Source: Eubacteriales Family XIII. Incertae Sedis bacterium (GTDB lineage Bacteria; Bacillota; Clostridia; Peptostreptococcales; Anaerovoracaceae). From it: a stretch of DNA of 11,502 nt. The position numbers and the translations under genes are program-made. The notes below the pieces were generated by a model. That model saw only the letters and a list, made by a program, of their open reading frames with translations, was not told where the DNA came from and did not search any database. This document shows, in pieces, positions 7,277 to 11,502 of the stretch. The stretch covers positions 1 through 11,502 of the forward strand of contig JAISGB010000222.1 of NCBI GenBank assembly GCA_031263335.1, given 5' to 3'. Numbering within the stretch: position 1 is the first letter of the stretch; every line of letters starts with the position of its first letter.

Positions 7277-7307
7277 TTGACTATATAGTAACTATATAGT
7301 TTATAAT
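7277..7307 (+). promoter_or_regulatory. MerR-type promoter with overlapping dyad operator
   Basis: TTGACT (7277-7282) and a perfect TATAAT (7302-7307) are 19 nt apart, longer than the usual 17. The spacer is filled by two copies of the self-palindromic decamer ACTATATAGT (7280-7289 and 7291-7300) arranged symmetrically around base 7290. A stretched 19-20 nt spacer holding a dyad is the known hallmark of promoters activated by MerR-family regulators. A TTTATA at 7300-7305 would give a 17-nt spacer, so ordinary repression by another regulator cannot be ruled out. No regulator gene is visible in the window. Confidence 0.6.
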
Positions 7308-7626
7308 AGTAATAACGGTGGATTTCCGCGAGTCTTGGAGATCCACATGATGCAAAACCGTACGGGCGTTTTCATTTGCCCGCCGACAGGCATCTATATG
7401 ACCGGGGGGAATTTTTATGTGCAAACATCGGTTTGACATTCCACATTTGACGTGGTTCTGAATACGATTCCTTGCGAGCGATAGAATTGTCTCCGCCTGC
7501 GCGTTGCGGCGCGCGTGGATTTCCACGCGGCAAACCGAACGCGCGCAAGCGGCGATCGCACGGAGGGACGTTTGGATATATTCGGGCGGCAATCATAAAC
7601 AAGAAAGCATTAAGGGGGAAATCAAG
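7308..7626 (+). other. Long leader region before the second giant surface gene
   Basis: No full gene is seen in these 319 nt. Hairpins are possible at 7318-7346 (GTGGATTTCC with GGAGATCCAC), 7363-7382 (CGGGC with GCCCG) and 7513-7528 (GCGTGG with CCACGC). Two tiny open frames have passable ribosome binding sites. ATG at 7347 (TTGGAG before it) gives 29 codons ending at 7436, and ATG at 7418, after a G-run, gives 14 codons. If the promoter at 7277 drives the gene at 7627, this is a structured 5' untranslated region. I do not recognise a known riboswitch in it. It could instead be the scar of a lost gene. Confidence 0.4.
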
Positions 7627-10600
7627 ATGGGATACAAGAGGGAAAAGAGAGGAGCGAAGCGTGCGAGCAGGATTGTCGCGATCATATGCGCGCTCGCGAT
7701 GGGCTTTACCGTCATCTCCTCCGCCGATATCGGCGGCAGGATCGATACCTCGACGAGTGGCGAGGCGGGCTTGCCCGCGGACGTCTCCGAGGATGAGGGA
7801 CGGCAGGGATCCGAAGTTGATTCGAGTACCGCGACCGACGGCGCGGTGAAGGAACCCGAAGGCGTCGGGGCCGAGGAGGAAGCGACGAAGGACGAGACAA
7901 CCTCGGCCGGTATCGCCGCGATGTCCGACCTCGCGGTGACGCCGGCCGCCATGGGCGAGATCGGAGCCTTGGCCGCCGGTACGGACATAGACCTGAGTAT
8001 CGTCAGCGGAACGGGGCCGGGATACAAATTTGAGAACGGCAAGCTGATCCTCGATGGGAGCGCCGCGGGCGGTTCCTATCGTCTATGGCAGTCCGGGTCC
8101 TCGACCCATACGACGGCCGTCGAGGTGAACAGCGGCGGCACGGTCGACGTCACCATCGACGGGATCCAGATCACGTCGAGCGTGAAAAACGTACCCGCGT
8201 TCCGCGTTGCGATCGGCACGGAGGTGAACCTGACGCTCAAGGGCGACAATACCTTGACACAGAACGCGCCGCCCGATACGTCGACGGGCGTATGGAGCGA
8301 TAACGCGGCGCTGAGCGTACCCGCCGGGCTTGCCGACAAAGCGACGCTCAATATCGACGGCAGCGGCAGCCTGACGGCGCAGGGCGGTTACAGAAGCGCG
8401 GGCATCGGTTCCGGCTATACGGAAGCGCGCGACTGCGGCCGGATCAATATCCGCGGCGGTACGATCACGGCCACCGGCGGCGGAACCGGCATAAACGGCG
8501 GGGCGGGCATCGGTACGGCGTCCCGGTCCGCGCGCACGTACGAGCCGGGAAAGAGTGACCTCGCCCAAATCAACATCAGCGGCGGCAATGTCACGGCGAC
8601 CGGCGGCGGTTACGGAGCGGGCATCGGCGGCGGCGCCTCCGCCGGCGCGGGCAGGATCAACATCACGGGCGGCACGGTCACGGCGGCCGGCGGAGAGGGC
8701 GGGGCGGCCATCGGCCCCGGATGGCCAAGCGATGATCAGGACAATCCAAACTCCAATGGCCTCATCACGATCAGCGGCGGCACGATCTTGGCGACGGGCG
8801 GACGCCAAGGGGTCCAAGGCAAAATCTCCTCTACCGGCTACGCCTCGGGTGAACGCCCAAACTACGCGATCGGCGGTTTACGCATGAACTGCTTCATCGG
8901 CCCCAACGTGAAACTCACGGCATATGCGAATGAACTCGCGTTGGGCTTGAGCGCCAAGAATCTCCCCGAGGGATTTGAACGCGGCCAGTTCATCAACGCG
9001 ATATTTGCGATCAACAAAGTCATGAATTTCCCCGCTACCATTTACGCTTACGCGAACGGAGGCCGAACGCTCACGGATACGTACCTGTTGCCCAAAGGAT
9101 ATCGATCGGTCGCCTATTCCGTGGGAAGCACCGAGCGGCGCTTTGATGAACTCTACATGGCCGGCGGCGACTTGAAGGAGGTTACGCAGATTGCGCGCGG
9201 CAAACCGGGCGCAGGGGCGCCCGACTATGCGCGGCCCCCGAAAATCGAATCGGTGCCGTACAGCATGGTCGAAGTGCATGTAAACCGTGGCGTCACGTTG
9301 CCCACCATCCGCGTGGCCTATCACAAGCGGCTCGATACGCCGCTTTCGAGCGAGAAGGTCATAGGCATGGGCGAGTTGCGCAATGGCGACGCGTTCACGA
9401 CTTCTTCGAATCCGGCGCTCGAGATCCCGGATTTCGGCAAGGACTTGGTATTTGTCGACTGGAAGCTCGATGATGCTTGGCAGGGCAACAAAACCCCCGG
9501 CATTCCCCTTATCAAGGGGAGCGCCAAGATCACGCTCGTCTACGGGCAGGACAAAGGGGGCGGCGGTTCCGACGGCAAGACGCCGGACGGCAAGGAAGAT
9601 ACGACATTCACAACGCAATACAAGCTTGAGGATGGGACCACGCAGATCCCCGGTTTCCCCAATGAGGAAAAATATATCAATGTGGGAGATGCCTTCGACG
9701 ACGAACATGCCGACATCCCCGGTTATGTGTATGTGGGCTACCGGGACAACGACGGGACGATCCATCCGGCGCCTTCCGTTCCGAATATCCCCGTCAATGT
9801 GGGCGGCGATCATCGGATCACGCCGCCGCATACGGTGACTTACATCTATCGGGCGAATCCCGATTACAAGGCGTCATTGAAATACGTGGATCGGTCCGGC
9901 GCGTCCGTTCAAGGCGACGTTACGGGCATCGTCTTGAAGGAGGGCGCCGAATTCACGCCGAACGACGCGCAGAAGAAGGTCAAGGACCATGTGCTCATCG
10001 ACTGGAAGATCGAGGGCGAAGCGGATTGGCGCGGCGACACGAACCCGTCCGTCACCATGCCGGGACACGACATTGCGCTCATCCTGCGCTATGGGCAGGA
10101 CAAGGGCGGCGGCGGATTTGACGGCAATACGCCCGACGGCAAGGAAGACGTCACGATCATAAAGAAGTTTTGGGACGATCGGTTCCAAAACGAAGGCGAC
10201 GCGAAGATCAAGGACGATGAGATCAAATATGTGAACGTGGGCGATGCGTTTACGGACGCGGCCGCCCCGATCGCGAACTATACCTATGCGGACGCCTATA
10301 AATTGAACGGCGTACAGGCGCCCGGGAGCCCGAAATTTACGGTAACCCTGAACGAAAACGCCGTTCGGACCGATACCGTGACCTACCTGTACAAGGGGGC
10401 GTCGCAGCCCATCAAGCTGCAATACGTGAACAGGGACGGCGCGAAGATCCGCGACGAGTTCACATCGTCCGCGGCTTTCGGCGCGGCCTTCAAGCCCACC
10501 GACGAACAGAAGGCGGTGAAACAACATGTGCTCATCGACTGGAAGCTCTCGACCGACGCCAATTGGAGAGGCAACAAGACCCCTTCGATCGCTTCCGTGC

Positions 10601-11502
10601 CGGCGGGAGGACTCACCTTCATCCTGCGTTACGGGCAGGACAACAACAACAACGGTACGGAGGATATCAATGTAACGAAACAGTATCTGCGCGACAACAA
10701 CGGCTCGTACAGCGTGATATCGCCGGCGGCGATCGTCTCCGCGGATATCGGTTTTGTCTTTGCGGAAACACATCCCGATATCGACGGCTATGTATACAAG
10801 GGTTACCGATTGGACAACGATCCGCTCAAACCCGAAGCCGGCCCCTCGTTCACGGCGACGGCGGGCGAGGATCATACCGTGAGCTACATTTATCGGAAAT
10901 CCGGCGTGCTTGAAGTGCAGAAGAGGCTCGCGGACGGGCAACCGTCCCATGTGGATATGGGCGATTCGGTTACCTATACCATTACGGTCATCAACCACGA
11001 TGACGGCCCCCTGAGCAAGGTGCGGCTCGCGGAAAGCCTGACGGGCGGCGCGTGGTCGAACGCGACGGGCTTTACGTTGCCGTCGACGGCAACGGGCAAT
11101 GTTCTGACCATCGATGAGATCCCGGCGAAAACGACCTGTACGGTGAACTATACGGTCTCGGTCGGCAGCGGCCGGATCGAAAATGTCGTGACCGCGCAGG
11201 ACAACGACGGCACGGGCGTACACGACAGCCAAGCGGAGAACAAGGACGTCTACGGCGGGTTCTTGACCATTTCCAAAGCGCCGAAGAGCGGCCAAAGCCC
11301 CTTGGTGAACGAGGGCGACAAGGTCACCTATACGATCACGATCAAAAACCTTTCGAAGGCGCCGAACCCCATCGACTTGAAGGATGCAGTGGTCAGCGAA
11401 AGCCTGAACGGCGTATGGTCGAACGCGAGCTTCGATCTGCCGGGCAAGGATGGGCAAGGCGAATTGGCGGCGAACAGCTTCACGCTTTCGACGTTGCCCG
11501 CA
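7627..11502 (+). CDS. Giant secreted surface protein with beta-helix, repeat modules and DUF11 domains (3' end outside window)
   Basis: The start at 7627 follows AAGGGGGAA (7612-7620); the frame stays open for 1292 codons to the window edge. Residues 1-33 are a signal peptide (very basic start, then IVAIICALAMGFTVISSA), followed by an acidic low-complexity linker to about 115. Residues 118-260 are beta-rich. About 270-395 carry four turns of the form INI(S/T)GGxVTATGG, with GAGIG(G/S)G between them, a Gly-rich beta-helix-like pattern seen in Firmicutes surface proteins. Residues 639-1093 hold roughly 180-residue modules with YGQD, NVGDAF, TVTYIYR and DWKL motifs, somewhat like MucBP or Listeria-Bacteroides repeats. 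From about 1094 and 1212 start two DUF11 domains (SVTYTITVINH and KVTYTITIKNL). It is probably an exported adhesin or stalk. A sorting signal or docking module is expected beyond the window but cannot be seen. Confidence 0.92.
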   Translation, partial: MGYKREKRGAKRASRIVAIICALAMGFTVISSADIGGRIDTSTSGEAGLPADVSEDEGRQGSEVDSSTATDGAVKEPEGVGAEEEATKDETTSAGIAAMSDLAVTPAAMGEIGALAAGTDIDLSIVSGTGPGYKFENGKLILDGSAAGGSYRLWQSGSSTHTTAVEVNSGGTVDVTIDGIQITSSVKNVPAFRVAIGTEVNLTLKGDNTLTQNAPPDTSTGVWSDNAALSVPAGLADKATLNIDGSGSLTAQGGYRSAGIGSGYTEARDCGRINIRGGTITATGGGTGINGGAGIGTASRSARTYEPGKSDLAQINISGGNVTATGGGYGAGIGGGASAGAGRINITGGTVTAAGGEGGAAIGPGWPSDDQDNPNSNGLITISGGTILATGGRQGVQGKISSTGYASGERPNYAIGGLRMNCFIGPNVKLTAYANELALGLSAKNLPEGFERGQFINAIFAINKVMNFPATIYAYANGGRTLTDTYLLPKGYRSVAYSVGSTERRFDELYMAGGDLKEVTQIARGKPGAGAPDYARPPKIESVPYSMVEVHVNRGVTLPTIRVAYHKRLDTPLSSEKVIGMGELRNGDAFTTSSNPALEIPDFGKDLVFVDWKLDDAWQGNKTPGIPLIKGSAKITLVYGQDKGGGGSDGKTPDGKEDTTFTTQYKLEDGTTQIPGFPNEEKYINVGDAFDDEHADIPGYVYVGYRDNDGTIHPAPSVPNIPVNVGGDHRITPPHTVTYIYRANPDYKASLKYVDRSGASVQGDVTGIVLKEGAEFTPNDAQKKVKDHVLIDWKIEGEADWRGDTNPSVTMPGHDIALILRYGQDKGGGGFDGNTPDGKEDVTIIKKFWDDRFQNEGDAKIKDDEIKYVNVGDAFTDAAAPIANYTYADAYKLNGVQAPGSPKFTVTLNENAVRTDTVTYLYKGASQPIKLQYVNRDGAKIRDEFTSSAAFGAAFKPTDEQKAVKQHVLIDWKLSTDANWRGNKTPSIASVPAGGLTFILRYGQDNNNNGTEDINVTKQYLRDNNGSYSVISPAAIVSADIGFVFAETHPDIDGYVYKGYRLDNDPLKPEAGPSFTATAGEDHTVSYIYRKSGVLEVQKRLADGQPSHVDMGDSVTYTITVINHDDGPLSKVRLAESLTGGAWSNATGFTLPSTATGNVLTIDEIPAKTTCTVNYTVSVGSGRIENVVTAQDNDGTGVHDSQAENKDVYGGFLTISKAPKSGQSPLVNEGDKVTYTITIKNLSKAPNPIDLKDAVVSESLNGVWSNASFDLPGKDGQGELAANSFTLSTLPA
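9541..10905 (+). repeat. Tandem ~180-residue modules in the giant surface protein
   Basis: Modules begin with YGQD at 9541, 10090 and 10630 (183 and 180 codons apart); the third is cut short by the DUF11 region. The first two open with the linker DGxTPDGKED, while the third has an Asn-rich version. Each continues with a GDAF or equivalent segment and ends its first half with TVTYIYR, TVTYLYK or TVSYIYR. The second half ends with VLIDWK and W(R/Q)G before the next YGQD. A partial earlier copy of the second half ends at about 9540. Confidence 0.8.

Noticed and set aside
7433..7461. TTGACA at 7433 as a second promoter for the last gene
   Set aside because: No acceptable -10 box lies 16-18 nt downstream.
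7523..7600. Resemblance of GGCAAACC and CGCAAGC to parts of a c-di-GMP-I riboswitch
   Set aside because: Only two short blocks match, and the required stems and the rest of the conserved core are missing.
7472..7849. A 125-codon + strand open frame overlapping the start of the last gene
   Set aside because: It is very Arg/Pro-rich and overlaps the signal peptide region of the well supported gene in another frame.
9874..11457. A 527-codon minus-strand open frame
   Set aside because: It lies antisense to the surface protein whose frame has a signal peptide and recognisable domains; its composition is typical of a shadow.

Overview
The window looks like an accessory cell-surface region of a Gram-positive anaerobe, most likely a Clostridia-type member of the Bacillota with moderately high GC. 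The reasons are purine-rich ribosome binding sites before every gene, a cohesin and a type I dockerin, a PKTG-type cell-wall sorting signal with a basic tail, bacterial Ig-like (group 3) domains, and a flavodoxin-family protein of a kind common in these bacteria. The lineage is inferred from gene content and is not proven.

Layout, all genes on the + strand. (1) Bases 2-3220 hold the 3' part of a giant non-catalytic surface protein. It has an Ig-like domain, five diverged tandem repeats, another Ig-like domain, a PPC-like beta-sandwich and a C-terminal dockerin. (2) Bases 3284-5989, only 63 nt downstream with no visible terminator, encode a secreted protein with one N-terminal cohesin, six Ig-like domains, a helical spacer, a C-terminal domain and a TPKTG sorting signal. 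(3) Bases 5990-6710 are a decayed intergenic stretch. It contains a long inverted repeat, scattered GGGACA-type motifs and the C-terminal remnant of a HEPN-domain gene on the minus strand, which still has a promoter and a ribosome binding site. (4) Bases 6711-7130 encode a small flavodoxin-family protein with its own promoter and a clear intrinsic terminator. (5) Bases 7217-7626 hold a promoter with the architecture of MerR-controlled promoters and a leader of about 300 nt. (6) Bases 7627-11502 are the 5' part of a second giant surface protein. It has a signal peptide, an acidic linker, Gly-rich beta-helix-like repeats, roughly 180-residue modules and DUF11 domains, and it runs off the window end.

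How the parts may work together: the first two genes look like a two-gene cohesin-dockerin pair. The second product would be attached to the cell wall by a sortase and display a single cohesin at the far end of an Ig-like stalk. The first product would dock onto it through its C-terminal dockerin. No glycoside hydrolase, CBM or other enzyme is visible in either protein. This suggests an adhesive or surface-assembly use of cohesin-dockerin rather than a classical cellulosome. The window cuts the first gene at its N-terminus, so a catalytic or binding module could lie upstream. The third large protein may belong to the same surface programme, but nothing in the window links it to the pair directly.
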